Positions 11,982 through 21,399 of a DNA stretch of 36,405 nucleotides are shown in pieces; position 1 is the stretch's first letter; the number at the start of each line of letters is the position of its first letter. This DNA is from Pelomyxa schiedti. Its lineage: Eukaryota; Evosea; Pelobiontida; Pelomyxidae. The stretch lies in the NCBI GenBank assembly GCA_020536535.1, contig JAHLWZ010000413.1, positions 1-36,405 on the forward strand, given 5' to 3'. The position numbers and the translations under genes are program-made. The notes under the pieces are model-generated. The model made no database searches, was not told the DNA's origin, and saw nothing but the letters and a program-made list of their open reading frames with translations.

Positions 11982-12705
11982 CTTCTGGATTCCCTCTACC
12001 CAGCCTACCCCCAACGAGCAGCAGCAAGCCAGGGACGGCGCCCCAGTACGAAGTCACGTCCTCCCCGAACACCGCGGTGCCCCACACGAACGCCACCACG
12101 AGGCACACGGCGCTCCACACGCTCACCGCCGTGCCGACGCCGCAGTAGCGCGTGGCCACGATGCCCAGCACCGTGCACGGCGGCGCGACGCTGGCGCCCA
12201 CGAGGCCCCACCACGTCAGCGCCACGTCGACGCCCGGGATGGCCCACACCAGGAACGACGTGGCGCACACGGCGAAGCTGTAGTACACGTTGAAGACGAA
12301 GGGGTGGACGTTGGCGCGGACGACCGTCGGACGCTTGTAGAAGATGGCGAAGGAGCCGTACAGCACGATGCTGAGGGCCACGCACACGTAGCCCTGTGTC
12401 AGCGTGACTGGGTAGCCCCCTGACGACGAGGACGACGGCGACAGATACGAGCTGCTGCTGATATAACTGTACCAGCTGGAGCTGGAGCTGCAGCTGCAGC
12501 TTACACCGCTACTGAGGCTCATGGCAGTACCGTTACGTTTCTCGTTCTCGGAACCGTAGGTTTCGGAGAAGCCGATCGGGGATCTCTCTTCTTCTCCAAT
12601 CAATCCAACAACAACAGGGGACGACAACTGAGCACAGTGCCTTAAACCTGGCGATGGATGTGTACAGTTCTGGTGTTCAAGGCTGGGTAGAGGGAATCCA
12701 GAAGA
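11982..12705. repeat. 24-bp inverted repeat flanking the transporter fragment
   Basis: The 24 bases directly after the gap (11982-12005, starting CTTCTGGATTCC) recur as their exact reverse complement at about 12682-12705. Just outside the second copy the sequence continues as the complement of CCCAT, which also matches the last bases before the gap. This may be a real inverted repeat or a mis-join. Confidence 0.8.
12009..12522 (-). CDS. TMEM144-like sugar/metabolite transporter, 3' truncated by the gap
   Basis: From ATG at 12522 the frame gives a Ser-rich N-terminus (about residues 1-35) and then closely packed hydrophobic helices: GYVCVALSIVLYGSFAIFYK, a helix around FNVYYSFAVCATSFLVWAIP, LTWWGLVGASVAPPCTVLGI, and AVSVWSAVCLVVAFVWGTAVFG. 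The motif G-Y-V-x2-A-L-S-I-x2-Y-G-S-F and the order of helices resemble the TMEM144/ureide-permease branch of drug/metabolite-type transporters. Family members have about ten membrane segments; only about five are present here. A GTAGG donor follows at 12008, so the remaining exons are probably in or beyond the 100-N gap. GC content is much higher than in the flanking repeats. Substrate unknown. Confidence 0.6.
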
Positions 12706-12823
12706 TGGGAAAAAAAACCAAACCAAGGGAAAAGAATGGAAAATGTGTTGGTGATGCTTCTTGGTCTGGGGGTGTCCCTTGTTGGTGCCCTATAGGCCCC
12801 CGGCATAGAGTCTTTCCCGGTGT

Positions 12824-13855
12824 TCAACTGAGGTTCTTCCTTGCGAGATTTTTAACAGAACAAGGGAGGGGATACAGCACAACAGTCACCCACACAGCAA
12901 ACAAACCTCGTCTATGCAGCACAGGCGTAATTGTCGGCCCGGAGCCGCCGTTTTCGGACGCCGACCGCATCAGCACGGCGTAGGCGCACTCGATCTCCAT
13001 CTGGCTCCCTATCCTCACCTCGTCGCCGTAGTCGTCCGTGTACGACAGGCCGCTGACGTCGCACGGCGAGGTGACGACCTTCACTGCCTTTGCCAGGTCC
13101 GAGTACTTTGGGGGGATCGGAATCATGAACCGGCGGTGGGCCTCGCCTTCGCCTAGTGATAGCTTCACGTGGAGGAATTCCTTCACTGTTTCGGCAGATG
13201 CAGATGAAGATGCGGAAGCGGAAGTCGATGTGGGAGTGGGAGTGGACCTAGTTGCGGTTCCATTTGAACTTGAAGTTGCTGGTGAGTCTTGACCCTTGGA
13301 TTCGTAGGTTCTGGTTAGCTTCCAGCTTCCCGGCAAGGCCTCATCCATTCTCACTCCTTCTACCTTCTCTATAAACGGCTTGGCTTTTCCCCCGAACTCC
13401 AGTGCCTCACCATACTCATCTTCATATTCTGACTTCAAGAATGCGAGCCAAATGCATCCCTTCTTCTCCACCAAGTCCCTTATTCGCTTGCGCACGGTTT
13501 CAACATCTGCTGAGCCTGGCTTTACAATCTTCTTGGCCACGCCAGTGCTTGTGGTGACCACTGGCTTCTTGTGCTTTTTGTTCTTTTTATTGCCCACCGT
13601 GGTGGCTGCTGTGATACCGACTGACAACGACGTTGTACCAGCACTATCACTCGCAAGGCGTACCTCCCACTCCGTCGCACTCCTCTGATGCAACACCACG
13701 CCCGGAACCGAGGCAATCGTCTTCTTGTTCTCGCCCAGCAAAACGATGCCGTAGTCTTTCTGCAGGGCTGGTTTTATACTGCCTAGTAGCACCATACCGC
13801 CTCTATTGCGCAATACGGACCTTATTTGCTCCTCGCACGACTTGACGCTCGCCAT
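12824..13855 (-). CDS. LOTUS/OST-HTH-like and PB1 domain protein
   Basis: A single frame of 343 residues from ATG at 13855. Residues about 5-65 and 120-180 look like two winged-helix modules of OST-HTH/LOTUS type (EEQIRSVLRNRGGMVLLGSI; VRKRIRDLVEKKGCIWLAFL). They are separated by a Lys-rich linker (NKKNKKHKK) and followed by a Ser/Thr linker. Residues about 225-315 form a PB1 domain: basic face VKEFLHVKLSLGEGEAHRRF and acidic OPCA motif YTDDYGDEVRIGSQMEIE. PB1 domains pair head-to-tail with other PB1 proteins; LOTUS domains bind RNA structures or helicases. The frame stops shortly after PVLHRRG, where a GT donor occurs, so the last residues may be intron sequence. The paralogous PB1 exon lies just upstream. 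PB1 call strong, LOTUS call moderate. Confidence 0.7.
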   Translation of the reverse strand: MASVKSCEEQIRSVLRNRGGMVLLGSIKPALQKDYGIVLLGENKKTIASVPGVVLHQRSATEWEVRLASDSAGTTSLSVGITAATTVGNKKNKKHKKPVVTTSTGVAKKIVKPGSADVETVRKRIRDLVEKKGCIWLAFLKSEYEDEYGEALEFGGKAKPFIEKVEGVRMDEALPGSWKLTRTYESKGQDSPATSSSNGTATRSTPTPTSTSASASSSASAETVKEFLHVKLSLGEGEAHRRFMIPIPPKYSDLAKAVKVVTSPCDVSGLSYTDDYGDEVRIGSQMEIECAYAVLMRSASENGGSGPTITPVLHRRGLFAVWVTVVLYPLPCSVKNLARKNLS

Positions 13856-14122
13856 TTGCTACTGTACTTTGTGTCGCAAAAAGACAACTCGAGAGAAGCA
13901 CCTGGTATTGTGGCAGCGGGTGTTTTTGGGTTCACAACTGTCTATTCAATCCAACATTGGGTGATGTTACTACTGTGTCTTCATGGACAAGTACAATGAC
14001 CCATAACCAACAGCGGGAACTCTCGGCCGGATTCTATCAGTGCCGCGAGGATCCTTCGGGCTGGGCTGCGGGGGTGGCTAGTATTGGATGAGAATCAGGT
14101 GGGAGAAAAGAGCACGTACAAC

Positions 14123-14382
14123 CTTGCAGGCGAAGAACCGGAACCTTAACCTCATTCCCACCCTTAGCCATATTCTCGTACATCAGTGAGCAAGCACAGT
14201 CAAGCTCCATTTGGTTGCCAAGTCTTATCGCATCACCGTCCTCATCCACGTATGACAGAATAATGCCAGAACCACCAGGGAGTGAAGCAGCAGCTTTCTT
14301 CAACTCGGGATAATCTGCTGGTGACTCTACATTGAAACGGTAGTATGTATTGCCCAGAAGGATCTTGACGTGGATATACGCA
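14123..14382 (-). CDS. second PB1-domain exon (paralogous to the neighbouring PB1 gene)
   Basis: An exon from acceptor CACTTAG (before 14382) to donor GTTGTACG (after 14123) encodes AYIHVKILLGNTYYRF, then LKKAAASLP, then the OPCA motif SYVDEDGDAIRLGNQMELDC, ending VKVPVLRLQ. Its layout and ending match the PB1 domain at 12824-13855, including a GT donor just after the PVL motif. That supports a tandem gene duplication. The other exons of this gene were not joined. A GC-rich, Pro/Ser-rich minus-strand stretch at about 14640-14830 (APPMHPITSIDAGTITPPM) is a candidate upstream exon. Confidence 0.65.
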
Positions 14383-14639
14383 CTAAGTGTAGTGGGACTC
14401 AAAGTAGAAGAAAACAATAAGAAAGTAACAATAACTCTTCCATTTGTCCTGGTTTCCGACACTGAATAAAAACAAAATTATGTCCTTATGTCCTCTTTAA
14501 AGATCTTGATGACAAGGGCGCAGGTAAATCCAGATGACATCTGTATTAGAACAGAAGATTTTGATCAGAACAGGTCTTCACCGAAAAGGGAAATTGATGG
14601 AAAACGACACTGGAATTGGCCAGAGTGACACTCTACACC

Positions 14640-14830
14640 CCTTCATCAGAGGCACCAGAGCCCACAACCCAGCCGCCGACGGCGTGCCACAGGGCTCGAC
14701 GAGGTCCAGCCCCGGGACGGAGCCGCTCGACGGCTCGTTGTTCGTGTGCATCGGGGGTGTGATGGTGCCGGCGTCGATGCTTGTTATGGGATGCATCGGC
14801 GGCGCCGAACGGAGCCTGATCCAAGCGGCT
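14640..14830. other. GC-rich, probably coding exon of uncertain strand
   Basis: GC is concentrated in third codon positions in frames on both strands. The minus frame gives a Pro/Ser-rich linker (TPPMHTNNEPSSGSVPG) that would suit the N-terminal side of the PB1 gene. The plus frame (FVCIGGVMVPASMLVMGC) could precede the SEL1L-like gene. Context slightly favours minus. Confidence 0.35.
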
Positions 14831-14961
14831 GAGGACCGTCTCACTACCAAGTTTGATGTGTCGCAATCGTGTGTGGAGGAAGTTAAACAAAGCCAAAACA
14901 GGCAGGCCGTCCCACAATTTTTCTTTTTGCTATCTAGGTTTTTTTTTATTAATCCAGGATC

Positions 14962-16844
14962 ATGAAGATCCGTAACCTATCTTGCTTTTTTGTCTTATTA
15001 CTACGACTATTGATGGTCTTTATTACCAATGCATTTACGGTGTAGAGCTAAATTTAACATACTACATTTTTCCTCTGGGACTAATTTCACGTAGTGATGC
15101 GTTTCCCACTCCTGCAACAGGTAGTAAGGTGCGCAGTGGGAAGTGGACAGAGTCCACATTCAACAAGATAATGCTACCCCTCTTGAAAGAGGCCGGTCTT
15201 TGGGTTGGTGACCATCCAGAGAAAGTGAAATTATCGGCTGTTTCGGCTGTTCCTACACAGTGTGATTTTACTCTCGAGATGCTGGGTGATGCTGCACTGG
15301 ATGCAATTGGCAGGCTTTCGGAGTTTGACCTGTATGGTGCTGCCGTGAAAAGTACTGCACTGCTTGCATTTTACGAACAGGAGGCTGGTGCCTTTGCCTG
15401 TTTGATGCTCCAGTGTATCTACCACCATGATAACCTGCTGCTTCTTCATTCCATCATGTATCCCAGGGAGTTTGACTTTGGAAAGCAGCTCGCTGTAAGA
15501 GCTAGGGCCTATCCATTGACAACACAAGAGTGGATGCTTAAGACCCTTGAAAATGGTTGCTCTTCTAATGACCCCAAGGTGTCAAATTTGTCTCTTTTCC
15601 TGATGAGTACTGCCCTCTCTGAAAAATATGGGACGTTCTCGTTCACTGACCAGGCAAGGAGCGAAGAGATGACGAGGAGATCAGCCCAGGGTGGTGATCC
15701 AAGGGCTCAGAATCGCCTTGGAAAGCGGATGAAGGACCCGAACCTTCTGGAACTTGCCGCCAAGGCGGGCTATGTTGCTGCGCGATGCAACCTTGCTGAG
15801 CTTTATCTCAAGGATGAAAACAAATGGAATGAAGGATTATCACTGCTGTCTGCGTTATTGTCAAGCGGAGAAGAAATAAAAGCACAATCACTGCAAATTG
15901 CCGGAGACATTCTCTGGAAAGGGCGGTTTAATCATAGTGTAAATAGAACCGCAGCCCTTGAGAAGCTGAACCAATGCGCGTGCTTTGGCCACCCATCAAG
16001 CCAGAGGAAATATGCATCCTACCGTTGCCGATGCGGCACCCAACTGAGTGAAGAAGAGAAGGCCCAAGTCCTCGTCTTCCTACACCGAGCTGCGGAGCAA
16101 GGTGACAAACTGGCTCCGAAATTGCTTGGGCACTTATATCTGGCAGGTGAATGCGTCACGGAGAGGAACGTGCCTTCCGCCATACGCGTCTTCTCAATGC
16201 TCGACAACCCATCAGGGCACCACGAGTACAACATGGCCATGGCGTTCTCTTACTACAACCGCGTCCACGGCGGCACCGAGATCAACTTCGCGAAAGCCCT
16301 GCACTACTTCCAGCAGGCGCTGTCTCTGGGCTCCAAGGTGGCCCGGTTCCACATGGGCATGATCTACACGGGCCAGGCCAGCGACGGCGACGACGTGGTG
16401 GGCCCCGACGTGCTCGACATGGAAAGGGGCATGCGGCTCCTCAAGGAGTCAGCCGAGGGCGACGGGAACCCCACCGCCGGCTATTTCCTGGCGCGCATGT
16501 ACCTGGACCGGCCTGGGGTGCCCAACAGGAAAGAGGCTATGAGGCTGCTCCAGACGGCCGCGTGGATGGGCTGCGACTCGGCGTACTACCGCCTGGGGGT
16601 GCTCTATGACGAAGGCGTGGCCGCCGGGTGCAGGGACGAGAGGGAGGCCATGAGGTGGTTCCGCATGGTCCCGGGGGAAGTCCAGCCACCGCAGATGGAA
16701 TGGTGGATGTACCCAGACGGTCATGATCGTGCTGATGCTGATGCTGATGCTGATGATGCTGCCGACGACCTAGGTGAGGAGGCTGGCCACGATGATGGTG
16801 AGCAGGAGAATGGTGATGCTGAAGTCGAGGACCATCACGAGTGA
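14962..16844 (+). CDS. SEL1L/HRD3-like Sel1-repeat protein with signal peptide
   Basis: Exon 1 (14962-15039) encodes a signal peptide (MKIRNLSCFFVLLLRLLMVF, then ITNAFT). A GT-AG intron (15040-15128, ending GTAGTAAG) joins in phase to exon 2 (15129-16844), giving 597 residues. The long exon has many Sel1/TPR-like helical repeats: ALDAIGRLSEFDLYGAAVK, GDPRAQNRLG, LHRAAEQGDKLAPKLLGHLY, FQQALSLGSKVARFHMGMIY, LLKESAEGDGNPTAGYFLAR and AAWMGCDSAYYRLGVLYDEG. An acidic, repetitive Asp/Ala/Glu tail follows from about residue 560. Signal peptide plus Sel1 repeats points to the ER-lumen scaffold of the HRD1 ubiquitin ligase complex in ER-associated degradation. No C-terminal membrane helix is seen, unlike SEL1L/Hrd3, so it could instead be soluble. 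The exon-1 join is inferred; homology does not test it. Codon GC rises strongly in the 3' third. Confidence 0.75.
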
Positions 16845-17015
16845 ATGAGTAACTGCTACAACATCCAAACCCCTGATCCTGCTAGGGGGCAGTCTCTTGA
16901 GTAGCATCACTTCCAAAGAAGCAGAAATAGGGAAAGCTCAAAAAGGGAAGACCCAGAGCAAAATTTTGGCAAATGTTTTTATTTTCTACTTTTGTGTGAT
17001 TTGTTCTATTTCTAA
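16845..17015. other. convergent intergenic spacer
   Basis: The region between the stops of two converging genes (SEL1L-like on plus, FABP-like on minus). It is AT-rich and must hold both 3' ends. No canonical AATAAA is seen on plus. Confidence 0.4.
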
Positions 17016-17603
17016 CTAGGGCATCTTCTTGAAAATCCTGCAGCCCTGGAGGTTCTTCCCCTTGCCGTCAAGTCTTGTGTCAAAAATGAGCTTGTCAGCC
17101 TTGACGTAGCGGTACACAGTCTGTACGTAGGGCTTTCCAACAAACTCGGTTGTGGTCTTGATGGATGGGAGGTGCTCGTCGGGGTGCTCACAGGCCTCAG
17201 ATGTGACTGTGGAATTGTAAGCCGTGTGTTTCAAATATCTTTTGTTTGGGGGCGAGATAGAGAACGTACTTTTGCATTGGCCGAGCTCGTCAACCATTTT
17301 TTGCTCTTGGATTCCAGTAACGAGGAGTTCCTCATCACGGTCCTTCATGGCTGTGTGGAGGTGCATATGAATTGTCTTGCCGGTTGTGGTGATTGTGGCT
17401 TCGGGGGTAGTGCTCATGATCATTTTCCTGTCCTTGTGTCATTTGAAACACAAGGGAAAAACATGCAAAAAAGAAAACACCACGTGTGTGTACCTGACAA
17501 AGAAACCAAGCCCTTCCTCGGAAAGAATTTCCTCAAATTTGCCTGTTGTCTCAATCAAGACCCATTTGCCGTCAAGAATTGTGGGTGCTGTGGCTGCTGC
17601 CAT
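17016..17603 (-). CDS. fatty-acid-binding-protein-like (calycin) small lipid binder
   Basis: Three exons: 17603-17494, 17427-17270 and 17206-17016, total 459 nt, 152 residues; phases fit. The N-terminus has the FABP pattern LDGKWVLIETTGKFEEILSE followed by GLGFFVRK. The repeated beta-strand rhythm follows (ATITTTGKTIHMHLHTAMKD; EEKMVDELGQ-type turns read here as QKMVDELGQ; YVQTVYRYVKADKLIFDTRL). The length is close to cytosolic FABPs (about 130-150). Expected to bind a long-chain fatty acid or similar ligand in the cytosol. The usual C-terminal Arg-x-Tyr carboxylate motif is not obvious, so ligand type is open. Introns are 66 and 63 nt. A run of 18 A (T in the transcript sense) lies just upstream of the start, at 17640-17657. 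Confidence 0.7.
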
Positions 17604-17935
17604 CGTGTACTCTCAAAGGGTTTTTGTTTGTGTGTTTTTAAAAAAAAAAAAAAAAAAGAAAATGATTGTTGATCTGTTTCTCTCTAAGGAGCAGAAAAAT
17701 CAAAGGGACGTCCCCAAAACTCTCTTCGAAGCGTCGGTCTATTTTTGGACAGCAGATCAAGGGTACATAGATCCAGAGCTACTCACAGGTGCCGAACTCG
17801 CTTGGTGAACCGAGATACAACAGGGACAAAGAAGCCAAAAGAAACAGATGGTGGGTTGTTGGGTTTATTATTGTTTTTCACACGTGGACTCTATCATCAC
17901 AGTGGGTGGTGAGAAACGAGAAAGGAGATCCATTC

Positions 17936-18258
17936 TCATTCGTGGGTTTCGCCAGGGAAGCAAGCCTCAAAAGAACTTTTGGGGTGCGTGGCCGCGTGCT
18001 GAGCCAGTTCGACGTTGCGCTTGGTAGTTCGGAAATTGACCTGCGTTTGTTGGTTTGTTGGTTTGTTTTGTTTGTTGTTAGGCGTGACACGAACGTCGCG
18101 TGCTTGAAAACGGGGGAAACACGACAAGAGCGGAGGTGTACTTTACAAACGGTGCACTGTGCGAAGGTATTTGGTGCTTTTTTCTCGGCGGGTTTTTCTC
18201 CGCGCTCCGCGGCTTGCCTTTGCTTCAACTTGCGAAGATCTTTCTTTGACTGTGGCAT
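17936..18258 (-). CDS. small ZNF706/At2g23090-like zinc-finger protein
   Basis: Two exons, 18258-18142 and 18040-17936, giving 73 residues. The intron (18141-18041) is in phase. The N-terminus is Lys/Arg/Gln-rich like 4F5/SERF proteins (SKKDLRKLKQRQAAERGEK). The C-terminal half has a zinc-binding pattern CTVCK ... LAQHAATHPK followed by SSFEACFPGE, matching the small ZNF706/At2g23090-type family (about 75 residues). Members are nuclear or cytosolic proteins of uncertain function, some linked to protein aggregation control. Transcribed away from the alpha-tubulin gene, with 322 bp between the start codons. Confidence 0.75.
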
Positions 18259-18580
18259 TTGTGGTAGTGTGGTTGTTGCGTAGTTTGTTTGTCCGAGTCA
18301 CAGGCGCTGTAACGGCCCTAGCGGGATCTCGATTTTGATTTATTGGTTTTTTTTGTGGAAATTGCTCCTCCTTGTTTTCCTTCTAGATGCAACTGAGTGC
18401 ATTTTTCATCTGGGAACAAAAACCACCACATAGAGGCAGCTCCAATCCCTTTCCTCTCCCATAAGCACCCCAGCTCACCTTGGTGGAAAAGTGTCTGGGA
18501 AAACCCTTTTCCCCCCGGCACCCATCACTTCCCGGAACTTTTTTTTTCGTCCAACAGAAGGTCGTTTTTTTCCCACTTGG
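18259..18580. promoter_or_regulatory. divergent promoter region (zinc-finger gene / alpha-tubulin)
   Basis: This 322-bp region separates two divergent start codons and must hold both promoters. It contains pyrimidine-rich tracts just before the tubulin ATG. No specific factor site is claimed. Confidence 0.4.
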
Positions 18581-20532
18581 ATGAGGGAGGTTATTTGCCT
18601 GCACGTCGGGCAATGTGGGATCCAGATGGGTACTCGTTTTTTGTGTAGTGGGCGATGGAATTCCTAACCCATCATTTTTTTTGGCTGTGCAGGAAATGCG
18701 GCGTGGGAGATGTTTTGCGTGGAACACGGGATACAACGTGACGGGTCACTACCCACCAAAGTGTGTTAAATTAGACATATTTCACAGCAAACAATAACCA
18801 AAAAAAAAAAAAGCAAGAAGGTGATGTGGATACTTTTTTTAACGAGGTCAGTTCTGGAAAGTACGTTCCACGAGCTTTAATGCTCGACTTGGAGGTATTG
18901 CTATCTTATATTTTCTTTCATTTACATCTTTCCCAGCCTACTGTTGTTGATCAGGTACGAACTGGCCCATATCGACAGCTGTTCCACCCAAATCAGCTTA
19001 CATCTTCTAAAGTTCTTTCCCTTCTCCACTTAGATTTTATTTTATTTTTTTTACTCAAGGCTAAATTTATGTGTCATCTTTAGGAAGATGCAGCCGGTAA
19101 TTATGCTCGAGGGCACTACACCGTTGGAAAGGAATTACTCGATACCGCCCTAGATCGTATCCGGAAGCTGACAGAATCTTGCACTGGGCTGCAAGGATTT
19201 CTGTTATTCCATTCCGTTGGTTTGAGCATCTAGTTGTTACCCTTCTGGACTCAGACTTATCTAGGGGGAGGGACTGGGTCTGGTTTTGCTTCTGCACTGG
19301 CAGAGCGTCTTTCAGTTGATTATGGGAGGAAATCTAAGCTGGATTTCGTAGTTTGGCCCTCGCCCTGCGTAAGTGGGGGCATTGTGGAACCATACAATGC
19401 TATTCTGTCCTTGCATTGTCTCCTTGAACATGTGGACGTTGCGTTCATGATGGATAATGAAGCACTATATGTGAGTCTTCCCTCTTGACGAAAGGCAACA
19501 AAGCCCTTATAAACTTAGAGCTTGTGTGAGAAGCGTCTCGATGTAGAACAACCTAGTTTCTCGAATATTAATCGTCTCATTTCTCAAGTCGTTTCCTCTA
19601 CAACGGCTTCAATCAGGTTTACCGGCTCTTTAAATGTTGATCTGACCGAAATTCAAACTAACCTTGTACCGTGAGCACCCAACCAAAATTTAAACACTTT
19701 TTCCACTTACTGTGTAAGATATCCTCGCATTCATTTTATGCTTCCATCTATTGCTCCTTTGGTATCTGCAGAGAAAGCAATTAGTGAAACTCTTTCTATT
19801 CTTGATCTTACTTCTAGTGGTGTGTAGAAGTTCTTCAGCCCATTTAAAAAGTAATATATTAAGCCTTTGAACCTTCAAGTGCGATGACGAAGTGTGATCC
19901 AAGGCATGGGAAGTATATGGCGTGCTGCCTAATGTACCGAGGGGATGTTGTACCAAAAGATGTCCATGCTGCACTCTCTGTTATTAAGACCAAACGGACT
20001 ATCCAATTTGTTGACTGGTGCCCCACAGGGTTTAAAGTACACCCAACACTTCCTGAAGTGACAACTAGGCCAACCCTAATCTTGACAATCCCAAACAAAA
20101 CATTCCAAAATAGTGTGGACTCAACAACCAGGCTCCAGTTGCAGTACCCGGAGGTGACCTCCCAAAACTTCCACGTTCCGCTTGCATGGCAGCAAACACA
20201 ACCGCGATTGGGGAAGTACTGGCACGATTGGACCACAAGTTTGACTTGATGCATGCCAAGCGAGCCTTTATCCACTGGTACATAGGTGAAGGAATGGAGG
20301 AAGGAGAATTCCCGGAAGTAACTGCCCCCCAAAAAAGCAAAAAACCCTCACTCACAACATGCACAGGCACGTGAAGACCTTGCCTCACTGGAAAAGGACT
20401 ATGAGGAGGTTGGTTCCTCTCTCTGTATTACATCACATGCCCTTTCGCAATCTGACCACCCTCTAGGTAGGAACGGATACCGCAGACTGCAGCGCGGGCG
20501 ACGACGCAGGCGACGACATAAATATTCTTTAA
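18581..20532 (+). CDS. divergent alpha-tubulin, 12 exons
   Basis: Exons 18581-18629, 18693-18760, 18814-18894, 18937-19011, 19084-19219, 19265-19470, 19519-19670, 19719-19819, 19864-20036, 20132-20317, 20367-20408 and 20467-20532 sum to 1335 nt (444 residues) with no stop. Landmarks in order: [57 protein letters not shown], the GTP-binding loop [40 protein letters not shown] (including the alpha-type catalytic Glu), [47 protein letters not shown], and [12 protein letters not shown]. These identify alpha- rather than beta-tubulin. Odd points: Met-Arg-Glu-Val at the start, a shortened loop after CPTGFK (intron-bounded), and an acidic tail ending DDINIL instead of Tyr. Several exons appear in different frames, which makes it look like a pseudogene until spliced. 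Confidence 0.9.
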
Positions 20533-20663
20533 ACCTTTGTTGGGTCTATTATAGAAAAAAAGAAAAGGATTTGTTTTTCTATTTTTTTTTTTTTTGTTGT
20601 TTTTCTTTACGCTTCAGATAAGCAAAAAACAAATTATTAATTGAAGGTGGTGAGGGGAAGACA

Positions 20664-20770
20664 ATGTCGTCGTCGACAACAGCAACATCGAGCACACACA
20701 GCACTCCGTCCACTGCAAGCAATGTTGCTACGTCCTCTGTCAAAAAGAGCCTCGAACTCCTTGAAGAAGG

Positions 20771-20801
<31 letters not shown>

Positions 20802-21217
20802 TTAGTTTGTTGGTTTGTGGAGAAACTCACTGTCATCACCTTAACACTACATGTTCTATTTCCTATGATTTAACAGATGATGAGTTTGAGGAATTCGAAG
20901 TCCAAGGTTTGCAACGCCTTTAGTTTAGCAAGATTACTTGCACTAGGCATAATAAAAAAAAATTACGAGGGGGCTTCTATGCGTGGGTAAATTCCTTAAT
21001 TAATCATCACAGACTGGACAGAGGGACAAGAAGCTGAAGTGGACAAGCGTGCGTGGGAAGATGACTGGGACGACGAAACTCTAGACGAATTTACTCTCTC
21101 CTTGAGGTGATAAACCTTATCTTTTTGATTTTGGACTATTGTAAGTCTAACTCTTATGAAATTTTCAGGACGGAGTTACAAGCAAGTGGGTTGATTCGAA
21201 ACCAAACACATGAATAG
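20664..21217 (+). CDS. SEM1: DSS1/SEM1 proteasome lid subunit
   Basis: Four exons: 20664-20769, 20877-20906, 21013-21106 and 21169-21217, total 279 nt, 92 residues. Acidic protein with the diagnostic DSS1 blocks: DDEFEEFE, then DWTEGQE, then WEDDWDDETLDEFTLSLRTEL, ending in a short Thr/Gln-rich helix. The Trp-Glu-Asp-Asp-Trp-Asp-Asp core is the part that contacts BRCA2-like proteins and PCI-domain proteasome subunits. The N-terminal 35 residues are an extra Ser/Thr-rich extension, so the protein is somewhat longer than the usual 70-90 residues. Intron 1 starts with GT followed by 25 T. Same strand as alpha-tubulin, 131 bp downstream of its stop, so the two may be close-packed but separate units. 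Confidence 0.9.
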
Positions 21218-21399
21218 AGAAACCCAGTTCATTCAGTCACAATTCCGGCCGAAATGTTTTTTTTGCTATACTGATAGTCCTGTTGTTTACTCAGCTTCAA
21301 ATATGGAGGCACAGCAATGTGCAAAGTAAAATAAAACAAGCTATCGACAATTCCTGAAAGAGTGTTATTTACTATTTACATATGTTTCCTTTCCCGTCA

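Noticed and set aside
18581-20532. Alpha-tubulin as a pseudogene with frameshifts and stops
   Set aside because: All apparent breaks fall at GT...AG pairs, and splicing gives 1335 nt in one frame with every core motif kept.
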